Shown here one piece after another: positions 56,907 through 64,000 of a stretch of 64,000 nt of DNA (positions are counted from its first letter, which is position 1; each line of letters opens with the position of its first letter). Under the pieces are notes generated by a model. The model had not been told where the DNA came from and did not search any database. It saw only the letters and a list, made by a program, of their open reading frames with translations. A program made the position numbers and the translations under genes. The stretch comes from Deinococcus peraridilitoris DSM 19664 (GTDB lineage: Bacteria > Deinococcota > Deinococci > Deinococcales > Deinococcaceae). The DNA lies in NCBI RefSeq assembly GCF_000317835.1, contig NC_019793.1, positions 1,051,001 through 1,115,000 of the forward strand, given 5' to 3'.

Positions 56907-57445
56907 CGCTCTCCTTGCGAACTCTGGGAACGCGCGTCATGAGCATTATGACGCGCTTCACCAAGCCGGGCGGCGTCCGCGTCCCGTGGTGTTTCGGTGG
57001 GCCGCACGAGCGCAAGGTTGCCGATCACGCTCATCGTGGCCCCCACCACGACGATGTACACGCCGACATCAAACACGAACGCGGTGGCCCATTCGAATTC
57101 CCCGATGAAGGGCGGCGAGATATAGCCGTAAGCGCTTTTCAGAAAGGCCGAGCCGAACAGCAACGGAACGAGCCCGGTCAGGGCAGCGACTCCCAGCCCC
57201 CACGGCAACAGCACGAGTGGATTGAACAGCGTGACGGCTTTTCCGAACGCGACCCGGTGAAGAATCATGGCAGCGCTGGTGATCAGACCGGCGATGAAGC
57301 CGCCGCCGGGCTCATTGTGACCACGCCACAGCATGTGCAGCGAGAACAGCAGCACGAGGTAGAACACAGCCCGCGCGACCGTCTGCAAGATGGGGTCGTG
57401 TTCCTGCAGCGCTCCTTGAGGCGCGCCGCCTTCGGGACGGCTCAC
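56903..57445 (-). CDS. mnhB: Mrp/Mnh Na+/H+ antiporter subunit B
   Basis: This 180-residue membrane protein has four hydrophobic segments and the conserved LWRGHNEPGGGFIAGLITSAAMIL motif near 40-63. The hydrophilic N- and C-terminal tails are longer than in many relatives. It overlaps mnhA and mnhC by 4 bases. Confidence 0.93.
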   Translation of the reverse strand: MSRPEGGAPQGALQEHDPILQTVARAVFYLVLLFSLHMLWRGHNEPGGGFIAGLITSAAMILHRVAFGKAVTLFNPLVLLPWGLGVAALTGLVPLLFGSAFLKSAYGYISPPFIGEFEWATAFVFDVGVYIVVVGATMSVIGNLALVRPTETPRDADAARLGEARHNAHDARSQSSQGER

Positions 57446-59700
57446 GCGCGTCCTTTCAGGCGCACCAGCGCGAACACACCCACGGCCACGATGGCCAGCA
57501 CCGCGATCTCACCCAAGGTGTCAAATCCACGAAAGTCGACCAAGATGACGTTCACGACGTTCTTGCCCCCGGCCTCCTTGTAGGCGTTCTCGATGAAGTA
57601 GGGCGAGATGCGTTCGGCCAGCGGACGCTGGGAAGCCAGCACGAACGCGAACACCGCCGTTCCCACGCCTGCCGAAATCAGGGTGTCCCACACCGGCTTG
57701 CCCTGCCCGCGCGGAAAGCGCCGCATGGGGGGCAGCAGGCGCAGCACCAGCAAAAACAGAATCACCGTGACCGCCTCGATCAGCAGCTGCGTGAGGGCCA
57801 GGTCGGGCGCACGCATGGCGAGAAAGGCGGCGGCCGTACCAAAACCCGTCAGGCCAGTGAAAATAATGGCGCTGATACCGTCACGCGCAAACAGCGCACC
57901 GAACGCACCGGCAATCAGCAGCAGCGCCACTGGCACGAACACCATGGGCACTTCCGAGAGCTGCGCAGGCCACACCATGCCGGCGCGCCACAGACCGTAT
58001 CCCACCAGCCCCACAATGAAGGTCAGGGTTAGGCGCAGCTGATCGGGCAAGGTCAGGCCCTGCGAGGCGCCCGTGAAGCGGATCGCCAGGCGGTCGAGGC
58101 CGCGCAGAGAAGCGTAATAGAGCATGTTGACGTTGCCCAGCTGTTCGATGCGCTCCTGCACCACGTCGATCGGGCCACGCTGCCAGAAGATCAGCGCGCC
58201 CAGTCCCCAGGTCAGGAGCGACATCACCAGCGCCGGACCGATGCCGTGCCACAGCACCAGGTGATCGGAAACGTCCGTGAAGCCCAGTGCGGGCGCCGCC
58301 AGGCGGGTGACCGCTTCGGCCGTGAAGGGCGCCAGCCCGAACACGACCGTCAGGGCGGCCAGCGGGATCATCGGTCCCCACAAGGCAGGTTTGGCTTCGT
58401 GCAACTCCGCCACTTTGGGCGCGCGCAGCGGACCGAAAAAGACGGTCAGCAGCTTCAGGCTGTAGGCCAGCGTAAAGGCGCTGCCCACCACTGCGATCAG
58501 CGCGGGCAGCCAGCCGACGTGGTACATGTTCTCGAAAAAGAGTTCTTTGGAGACAAACCCCCCGAAAGGCGGCAGTCCGGCCATCGAGAGCGCACCCAGG
58601 ACTGCCACGGCGAAGGTGACCGGCATGACCCGCCGCAGCCCGCCGAGCTGGTGCAGCTCACGGGTGTGCGCGCCGTGGTCGATGATGCCGACGACGTAGA
58701 AGAGCGCCGCCTTGAACGCCGCGTGGTTGATCAGGTGTGCGGTTGCGGCAAAGCGCGCCGCGGGGTCGTTCAGGCCGTACAGCGCAACCAGGAGTCCCAA
58801 CTGCGACACCGTCGAGTACGCCAGCAGCGCCTTGAGGTCGGTCTGACGCAAAGCAAGGTAAGCGCTCCAGAACAGCGTCGCGAGGCCCACGGTCACCGTC
58901 AGGGTGGTCCAGAGGGGCACCATGAACAAAAAGCCCAGCTTGGCAATCAGGAACACCCCGGCCTTTACCATGGTGGCCGAGTGCAGAAACGCCGAGACGG
59001 GCGTGGGGGCTTCCATGGCCGTGGGAAGCCACAGGTGAAAGGGCAGCTGCGCGGACTTGGTGAAGGCGGCCAGCAGCACCAGCAACAGCGCGGGGGTAAA
59101 GAGCGGGCTGGCGCGCAGGGCGCCCAGATCGATCTCGGAAAGGTTGGCACTCCCGCCCGCGCTGGCGATCATGGCGACCGCGGCCAGCAGCGCCAGACCA
59201 CCCCCTCCAGTGACCAGCAGCGCCTTGACGGCCCCGTCACGCGACGCGCCCCGGTGGTGCCAGAAACCGATCAAGAGAAAGCTGGTGATCGAGGTCAGCT
59301 CCCAGAAGCCGAACAGCAAGACCAGGTTTTCAGCCAGCACCAGGCCCAGCATGGCGCCCGCGAAGAGCATCAGATAAGAAAAAAAGCGCGAGAAGTTCTC
59401 CTGGTACAGGTACGCTATGGCGTACAGGCTGGTGAGCACGCCGATCACGGCGATCAGCAGCGCGAACAGCAACGAGTAGCCGTCAAGCCGGAAGGCCACC
59501 TCCAGCCCGATCTGCGGAACCCACGGCCAGGCTTCACGCCACACGGTGCCGCCCGCGGCCTGAGGTGCGCGCAACACCAGGGACAGCGCCGGAAGCAGCG
59601 AGAGGACGGCGATCCACCCCACGCCACGCCCAAGCCTGGGGCCCACCAGGGTGGCCAGCACGGCCCCCAGAAACGGAAAGAGAACGGCGAGGGCCGTCAT
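57442..59700 (-). CDS. mnhA: Mrp/Mnh Na+/H+ antiporter subunit A
   Basis: This 752-residue NuoL-like subunit has about 19-20 hydrophobic segments. It includes LVLLFGFWELTSITSFLLIGFWHH (channel Glu), FTKSAQLPFHLWLPTAMEAPTPVSAFLHSATMVKAGVFLI (channel Lys/His pair) and a C-terminal MbhD/E-like part (MRAPDLALTQLLIEAVTVILFLLVLRLLP). It is the largest subunit of the antiporter that exchanges internal Na+ for protons. Length and motifs are normal. It lies 40 bases downstream of the UspA-domain gene. Confidence 0.95.
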   Translation of the reverse strand: MTALAVLFPFLGAVLATLVGPRLGRGVGWIAVLSLLPALSLVLRAPQAAGGTVWREAWPWVPQIGLEVAFRLDGYSLLFALLIAVIGVLTSLYAIAYLYQENFSRFFSYLMLFAGAMLGLVLAENLVLLFGFWELTSITSFLLIGFWHHRGASRDGAVKALLVTGGGGLALLAAVAMIASAGGSANLSEIDLGALRASPLFTPALLLVLLAAFTKSAQLPFHLWLPTAMEAPTPVSAFLHSATMVKAGVFLIAKLGFLFMVPLWTTLTVTVGLATLFWSAYLALRQTDLKALLAYSTVSQLGLLVALYGLNDPAARFAATAHLINHAAFKAALFYVVGIIDHGAHTRELHQLGGLRRVMPVTFAVAVLGALSMAGLPPFGGFVSKELFFENMYHVGWLPALIAVVGSAFTLAYSLKLLTVFFGPLRAPKVAELHEAKPALWGPMIPLAALTVVFGLAPFTAEAVTRLAAPALGFTDVSDHLVLWHGIGPALVMSLLTWGLGALIFWQRGPIDVVQERIEQLGNVNMLYYASLRGLDRLAIRFTGASQGLTLPDQLRLTLTFIVGLVGYGLWRAGMVWPAQLSEVPMVFVPVALLLIAGAFGALFARDGISAIIFTGLTGFGTAAAFLAMRAPDLALTQLLIEAVTVILFLLVLRLLPPMRRFPRGQGKPVWDTLISAGVGTAVFAFVLASQRPLAERISPYFIENAYKEAGGKNVVNVILVDFRGFDTLGEIAVLAIVAVGVFALVRLKGRA

Positions 59701-59740
59701 GACGTGCTCCGTTGAAGCGGGGCCGTCAGCGCGTGACCGC

Positions 59741-60484
59741 TCACGTGCGCACCGTCAGCACGGGCACGGTGGCTTCCCGCACGACACGCTGCGCGACCGA
59801 GCCGAACAGCAGCCCTTCCAGACCCCGCCGTCCAGCCGTACCCATGACGATCAGGTCGTGCTGCGCGGCGTGCTCCAGAATTTGCGAAGCCGGCTCGCCC
59901 TGAGCGACGGTTCCGCCGCCCAGACGGTCCAGACGTTCACGCGCTTCGGCGGCCCACAGGCGGTCACGCTCACCCAGCGCCGCAGCGCTCGCGCCTCGCC
60001 GGGCAGCAGGAAAGGCCAGCGGGGTGTCCAGGGTGCCGCTTTCGACGACGTGCAGCAGGTGCACCTCGGCCTGTGGAAGTTGACGGGCCAGTTCGGTGGC
60101 GCGCTTCGCCGCAGCGGAGAAATCCGTGGCGACCAGGGGGCGGCGAAACAGGCGCGACGGATCGTGATCCGCGTGCACTGTCAGCACCGCCACGGGAGAT
60201 TCCCTCACCACCCGCTCGGCCACGGAGCCCAACAGAAAACGCTGCAAGGCGTTCTTTCCGGAGGTGCCCACGACCAGCAGATCGTACGCCCCAGACCCGG
60301 CCTGCTCCAGGGCCACGCTGGCGGGATCACCGGGGCTGACGATCACGTCGTCGCTGGTGTCAGCCCGGCGCAGCCCGACGTGCAACACCCGCACGCAGGC
60401 CGCCGGGAAATTCGATCGTACGCTCGCCTCTGCTGCCCGCGCAGCATTTGAGAAATCAGTGAGTACCAGAATCCGAGAAAACAC
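59741..60484 (-). CDS. Tandem universal stress protein (UspA)
   Basis: This 247-residue protein has two UspA domains (about 1-125 and 126-247). Each has the ATP-binding pattern Gx2Gx9G(S/T): GTSGKNALQRFLLGS and GTAGRRGLEGLLFGS. Both halves are thus likely to bind ATP. The start is GTG at 60484 with GGAGGT five bases upstream. It appears to be the first gene of the Mrp antiporter unit, which suggests a shared salt or pH stress response (an inference). Confidence 0.9.
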   Translation of the reverse strand: MFSRILVLTDFSNAARAAEASVRSNFPAACVRVLHVGLRRADTSDDVIVSPGDPASVALEQAGSGAYDLLVVGTSGKNALQRFLLGSVAERVVRESPVAVLTVHADHDPSRLFRRPLVATDFSAAAKRATELARQLPQAEVHLLHVVESGTLDTPLAFPAARRGASAAALGERDRLWAAEARERLDRLGGGTVAQGEPASQILEHAAQHDLIVMGTAGRRGLEGLLFGSVAQRVVREATVPVLTVRT

Positions 60485-60888
60485 GTCCAACCTCCTGAAC
60501 TGCTCACGGCGCCTTATGGTGGCATGAAGCGCCGCCCAATGACACGTCCCCGATGCGGTGACCTTGCCCGCTCTGCCTGACCCGGCCACACGTCCGCCTT
60601 AGTGTGCCTCCCGAGCTTGACTGCGCCCTTCTGAGCACCACGCAGGGCTCACTCCGTTCATACGGCAAAGCGAAGCCTGATCGACAGGCTCCGCCAAGCC
60701 AGCTTATGAACGCTGGAGTCCGCCGCATGCGGCCAGTTGTGCCTGACAGCCTAGCAGCACGACGCGCCCGCGACCAGTGTGCGGGACTTCGCGGACACCG
60801 CGCGCTCTTCACGCGACGTTTACCCCACCGCCGACTTCGGTTGTGCCGCCGGTGGCAGGCTTCATCTCACTGCGGCACAATAACAGGC
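60485..60888. other. Intergenic region without a supported gene
   Basis: This 404-base stretch lies between the divergent UspA and VC0807-type genes. It should hold both promoters. Apart from CACAAT (60876-60881) before the plus-strand GTG, no clear site could be assigned and no frame looks coding. Confidence 0.5.
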
Positions 60889-61704
60889 GTGAGCGCTCCT
60901 TCTGCCAATTCGTCTGTCAAACCTGATGCCGCAGGACGCAAGCTCCTGCAGGATCTGCTGTTCACCCTGATCATTCCCATCTCGGTCCTGAGCCCCAACC
61001 TGCTGGGTTCGGGCTTCAGCTTCGCCCGTGTGCTGGGCAGCTCCCCAAGCCTGAGTGGCACCGTGCGCGCCTATCTGCTCGCGGCACTCGTGCCGGTGGC
61101 CTACACTGCCTTCGATCTGCTGGTGCGCCGCCGCGTGAGCCCCATTGCGATCTTCGCGGGCGCCACCGCCCTTATCACAGGAGGTCTGGCCTTCTGGTTC
61201 GTGGATGGCGCACTGTACGCCTTCAAGGACTCGCTGCTGCGCTTTCTGATCGCGGCGCTGGCCGTGGTGTCGGTGTGGTTTCGCTATCCGCTGTTTCGCA
61301 TCTTTCTGGATGCGTCCTCGCTGACCGCCAAAGCCGAGGAACGCCAGGCCCTGGGCAAGGTCATGACCCAAAGGACGGTCATCAAAGCCCTGGGCGCCGG
61401 TACGCTGATCTTCGCACTCGTGGAGGTCATTGCGGGCATCGTGAACTTCTTCGTGAACTTGCGCATCGTTACGGCACCTTTCGATACGCCCGACTTCAAC
61501 GCACAGGTCGCGCAGGCCAACGCCGTGATGCGCCTGCCCTCGATCGTGATGTTCCTAATCGGCTTCGCGCTCGCGGGCTGGATCGTACAGCGCGCCGTCA
61601 ACGCCCGCTACGGCAAGGGCGCCAGCCTGTTCGAGCCCGCACAGCTGGTCGACAAGGTCCGCGAGGACGAAGACCAGCCACACGGCGAGCTGTCCCGCAC
61701 CTGA
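60889..61704 (+). CDS. VC0807-type membrane protein
   Basis: This 271-residue protein has about six hydrophobic segments. The N-terminal LLQDLLFTLIIPISVLSPNLL, the YLLAALVPVAYTAFDLLVRRRVSPIAI segment and the C-terminal LPSIVMFLIGFALAGWIV resemble the VC0807 family, whose function is unknown. The GTG at 60889 is preceded by CACAAT seven bases away, consistent with a leaderless start. Upstream frame extension is not protein-like. Confidence 0.75.
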   Translation: MSAPSANSSVKPDAAGRKLLQDLLFTLIIPISVLSPNLLGSGFSFARVLGSSPSLSGTVRAYLLAALVPVAYTAFDLLVRRRVSPIAIFAGATALITGGLAFWFVDGALYAFKDSLLRFLIAALAVVSVWFRYPLFRIFLDASSLTAKAEERQALGKVMTQRTVIKALGAGTLIFALVEVIAGIVNFFVNLRIVTAPFDTPDFNAQVAQANAVMRLPSIVMFLIGFALAGWIVQRAVNARYGKGASLFEPAQLVDKVREDEDQPHGELSRT

Positions 61705-61884
61705 ATAGTGGCAAACAGAAGCGCTCCCTGGCTCACCTCGCTGCTGAATGCTGCCTTTTCCGTTTCCTCGTTTCGGCATGGCTGCCTCGCTTTCTGTCCG
61801 GTTGGCGGACAGAGTGAGCGTGGCTTTGTGTTGCGCCTCCTGCGCCTCTTGCGACTCCTGAGCTAAGGTAAATCTGGTGAGACG

Positions 61885-62319
61885 ATGGCTGGCCGCAAAC
61901 ACGAACCCCTCCGACTGCTCACCGTGCAGGAAGCCGCCAAACTGCTGCACGTGAGTGACGACACCGTGCGCCGCCAGATCAAGGAAGGCGCCCTCGAAGC
62001 CATCCGGGTACGCACGACGCCCACCGGGCGGGCTCAGTACCGCATCCCTACTGCAGCCATTGATCGCATCTTGGGAAACACAGCCCTACAACTGCACGAA
62101 GACGTGGATCCTTTCGAGCCCCTACGGCAAGCCTTCGCGCACCTTTCTGACGAGGAGCGCGAAGAGCTGATCGACAGTGCTGTGCAATGGGCGAAGGCAC
62201 GCCGCGTTGTGCCTGAGGTCCAGCGCTCCCCCGCACTGTCAGAGCAGGCCCTGCGGGAGCGGTTCGCGAAGAGCCCCTTGCTGCAACTTGGGCGTAAGGA
62301 TGAGCAGGACGAGCGTTGA
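61885..62319 (+). CDS. HTH (excisionase/MerR-like) protein, probable antitoxin
   Basis: This 144-residue protein has an N-terminal winged HTH of the excisionase type (LLTVQEAAKLLHVSDDTVRRQIKEGALEAIRV...GRAQYRIPTAAIDRIL, residues 11-63) and an acidic helical C-terminal half (FEPLRQAFAHLSDEEREELIDSA). Its TGA overlaps the TTG start of the PIN gene. This DNA-binding domain plus PIN toxin layout is that of a toxin-antitoxin pair in which the C-terminal part neutralises the toxin. It likely represses its own operon. Confidence 0.82.
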   Translation: MAGRKHEPLRLLTVQEAAKLLHVSDDTVRRQIKEGALEAIRVRTTPTGRAQYRIPTAAIDRILGNTALQLHEDVDPFEPLRQAFAHLSDEEREELIDSAVQWAKARRVVPEVQRSPALSEQALRERFAKSPLLQLGRKDEQDER

Positions 62320-62753
62320 AGGCATTGCGCCTCGTACCCGACGTCAACGTCCTTCTCAGCGGTTTGACCAGTCGGTTTGGTCCGTCGTTCGACCTGTATC
62401 AGGCGGCGCCTCGTTTTGAGGTGGTGTTCGTGCTCAGCGAGACGCACTTCACGGAGCTGGCCGAAGTGCTGACGTATCAGTCTGTACTCAACTTGGGTCA
62501 AGGAATCGTGACCCCATCGTTCGCGTTCCGGGCGGCATCAGAGCTACACCGAATCGGGGAGTACCACGAACAGGTGGAGCACCTGGACTGGCCGTCGTGC
62601 CGGGATCCGAAGGATTGGTACCTGCTCGATCTGCTTGTCGCTTCGGGGGCCGATGGCATTGTGACAAAGGACAAGCACCTCCTGCGCCTGCGTAACTTGC
62701 TGAATATTCCTGTTGTTGAGCCCAGGGAATTGACCGGACGGCTGAACCGCTAA
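62316..62753 (+). CDS. PIN-domain ribonuclease, probable toxin
   Basis: This 145-residue PIN-fold protein has the acidic metal site: Asp9 in LVPDVNVLLSGL, Glu in SETHFTELAEVL, Asp in CRDPKDWYLLDLLVASGAD and Asp in IVTKDKHLL. It should be an Mg2+-dependent RNase. It starts with TTG in a TTGA overlap with the antitoxin stop, a weak start that would keep the toxin below the antitoxin. The target RNA is unknown. Confidence 0.83.
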   Translation: MKALRLVPDVNVLLSGLTSRFGPSFDLYQAAPRFEVVFVLSETHFTELAEVLTYQSVLNLGQGIVTPSFAFRAASELHRIGEYHEQVEHLDWPSCRDPKDWYLLDLLVASGADGIVTKDKHLLRLRNLLNIPVVEPRELTGRLNR

Positions 62754-62806
62754 TTCGTCTGGCAGCCAAATCCCATTGGTAGCGGCAGGGTAGCGGTAAG
62801 GGGCAA

Positions 62807-62840
62807 GAAGCCCTCCCTACTGACCAGTAGGGAGGGCTTC
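62807..62840. terminator. Strong hairpin after the toxin-antitoxin pair
   Basis: Perfect 15-base arms (GAAGCCCTCCCTACT and complement) flank GACC. No T tract follows. It lies between convergent frames and probably ends the toxin-antitoxin mRNA. Confidence 0.7.
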
Positions 62841-62883
62841 CGATGCTGAATTTGCCTACCGAGTGAACATCAACAAATTGAGC

Positions 62884-63129
62884 TTACCAACGGATGTCAA
62901 CAGTGCCATAGCGCTCTTCCACTCTCTGTCTAATTTCATTACACAGAGCAGTCAAAGCTTCCGCGACTTCGGAGTCGGTCATATCGGCATGATCTTTGAA
63001 CTGCTCATCGGACGATTGCATGAGCCATAGTTCCGCATCAGGGTCTCGGACCTCAGTACCCCACAACTTGGTTCGGGTAACGTCCTGAAGGGCGATTTGA
63101 TCGCAGCGTAGACACAAGAAGAGCGGCAT
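62884..63129 (-). CDS. Small hypothetical protein with CxxC
   Basis: This 81-residue frame begins MPLFLCLRCDQIALQDV, has one CLRC pair and an acidic helical C-terminus (DMTDSEVAEALTALCNEIRQRVEERYG). It is read from just outside the IS4-type transposase gene. The frame stays open upstream to 63201, but that part is antisense to the transposase. It may be a whole small gene or the remains of one cut by the insertion. Confidence 0.45.
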   Translation of the reverse strand: MPLFLCLRCDQIALQDVTRTKLWGTEVRDPDAELWLMQSSDEQFKDHADMTDSEVAEALTALCNEIRQRVEERYGTVDIRW

Positions 63130-63138
63130 CAAGGGAGT

Positions 63139-64000
63139 GTGTCGCTCCAAGAAGCCGCTCTGGCTGATCCTACCAAGCTCGGCGAGGTCATCAAGCACCA
63201 TCTGCCATTCCTACGCCGAGATACCCTGCAACGCCTCGCCGACGTCGTCACCGCCCTGATTCAAGCTCGCTCGACCAAGCACGCCCAGCTTGCCCTCCAT
63301 CTGCCCGGCACAGTCGGTGCCGTCAGCAAGCTGCGCCGAGTCGAGCGCTGCCTACACGACCCTCAGCTCGATCGCGACGTTTTCTTGAAGCTCCTCGTGC
63401 CACTGCTGCCCGACGAGAAGCTGGTCATGACCATGGACCGCACGAACTGGGAACACGGCGAAGCCGACCTGAACCTCCTTGTGCTGGGCGTAGTGCTTGA
63501 AGGCTTCACCTTGCCCCTCGTGTGGATGGCCTTGCCGCACGGAGGTAGCAGCGACACCGGAGTGCGTGAGCGTTTGGTCGCTCAACTTCTCAAGGTCTTG
63601 CCCGCGAAGCGGTGGCGTGTTCTGGTTGCCGACCGTGAGTTCGTCGGGGCGGCGTGGTTCACGTTTCTGAGGCGGCGCGGCATCAAACGCTGCCTGCGCA
63701 TCCGAGGTGACGCTCGGATCGACGACGTGCGGCTCGACGAGGGCTGGGGGTACGTGCAGCCCGGACAAGTGGTCGCGCTGCTCGAAAAAGCGAATGTGTA
63801 CGGCAACGTCATGCAACTGGTCGTCACCCGCACCGACGCCGGGGAACTGCTCGCCCTGGCGACCGACCTGAAGATCGACGAGACGCGGGCGGTGTATCGT
63901 TTGCGCTGGACCGTGGAGTGTACCTTCAGCACTCAGAAATCCAGAGGCTTCGACCTGGAGGCGAGTGCCATGACCAGGCCGGATCGGCTGGAACGCTTGT
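63139..64000 (+). CDS. IS4-type transposase, 3' end outside the window
   Basis: An open frame runs from a GTG at 63139 to the window end (287 codons) without a stop. It reads SLQEAALADPTKLGEVIKHH..., then the first Asp in LVMTMDRTNWEHGEADL, the second in RVLVADREFVGAAWF and the YRLRWTVECTFSTQKSRGF segment with the catalytic Glu. This is the DDE and Y-(2)-R-(3)-E pattern of IS4-family transposases. An in-frame TAG at 63109 bounds the frame upstream. The inverted repeats could not be located. Confidence 0.85.
   Translation, partial: MSLQEAALADPTKLGEVIKHHLPFLRRDTLQRLADVVTALIQARSTKHAQLALHLPGTVGAVSKLRRVERCLHDPQLDRDVFLKLLVPLLPDEKLVMTMDRTNWEHGEADLNLLVLGVVLEGFTLPLVWMALPHGGSSDTGVRERLVAQLLKVLPAKRWRVLVADREFVGAAWFTFLRRRGIKRCLRIRGDARIDDVRLDEGWGYVQPGQVVALLEKANVYGNVMQLVVTRTDAGELLALATDLKIDETRAVYRLRWTVECTFSTQKSRGFDLEASAMTRPDRLERL

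Noticed and set aside
54991..59715. Long plus-strand frames opposite mnhD and mnhA
   Set aside because: They are antisense shadows of strongly supported membrane subunits, with Gln/His/Arg-rich, non-protein-like composition.

Overview
The window is high-GC chromosomal DNA of a Deinococcus-type bacterium. Many protein sequences are typical of Deinococcus (DUF3809, DnaB, AlaS, NrdR and IspF of Deinococcus-Thermus type). At least fourteen genes carry a TANNNT -10 box ending 5 to 7 bases before the start codon and no leader, the arrangement known for leaderless mRNAs in Deinococcus. I found no rRNA, tRNA or CRISPR array. About 90% of the window is coding, and both strands are used.

Layout. 0.1-14.4 kb is mixed housekeeping: a PEGA/DUF4384 exported protein, a phosphotransferase-fold protein, trmL-ispF, an ABC exporter, an HD-GYP protein, a PLP trans-sulfuration enzyme, a dynamin-like GTPase and alaS. 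14.5-18.2 kb is a compact sulfide/persulfide island: two YeeE/YedE permeases, a TauE/SafE permease and a persulfide-dioxygenase/rhodanese fusion on the minus strand, divergent from a CstR-like repressor across a 17-bp-arm palindrome. 18.3-22.6 kb looks accessory and decaying: a HAD hydrolase, a tandem NUDIX gene and a single NUDIX gene each broken by a one-base loss at the GLPGG motif, a lipoprotein and an IS982-type element.

23-31.4 kb holds a DUF2254 membrane protein, a GAF-GAF-PAS histidine kinase, dnaB with a structured leader coupled to an Arg-rich NUDIX gene, a degenerate SDR overlapping nrdR, and an ornithine-cyclodeaminase-family gene. 31.6-36.3 kb is a branched-chain amino-acid ABC operon (livG-F-J-H-M), apparently opened by an 8-codon leader ORF that overlaps livG. 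36.4-38.5 kb holds an rRNA methyltransferase and two small Deinococcus-type genes. 38.8-48.1 kb is a sugar-utilisation locus: a LacI regulator, a binding protein and two permeases, a clan GH-A hydrolase, a GH1 and an exported GH3 beta-glucosidase. The regulator appears to act through near-identical 16-bp operators at its own promoter and before the binding-protein gene.

48.1-52.4 kb holds a 51-residue membrane protein, an MBL hydrolase, a Ser/Thr kinase, a HAD phosphatase and a Ppx/GppA phosphatase. 52.5-60.5 kb is one long minus-strand unit: a double UspA protein, the seven Mrp/Mnh Na+/H+ antiporter subunits A-G in order, and MgtE. 60.9-64 kb ends with a VC0807-type membrane protein, an HTH-PIN toxin-antitoxin pair and an IS4-type transposase that runs off the end.
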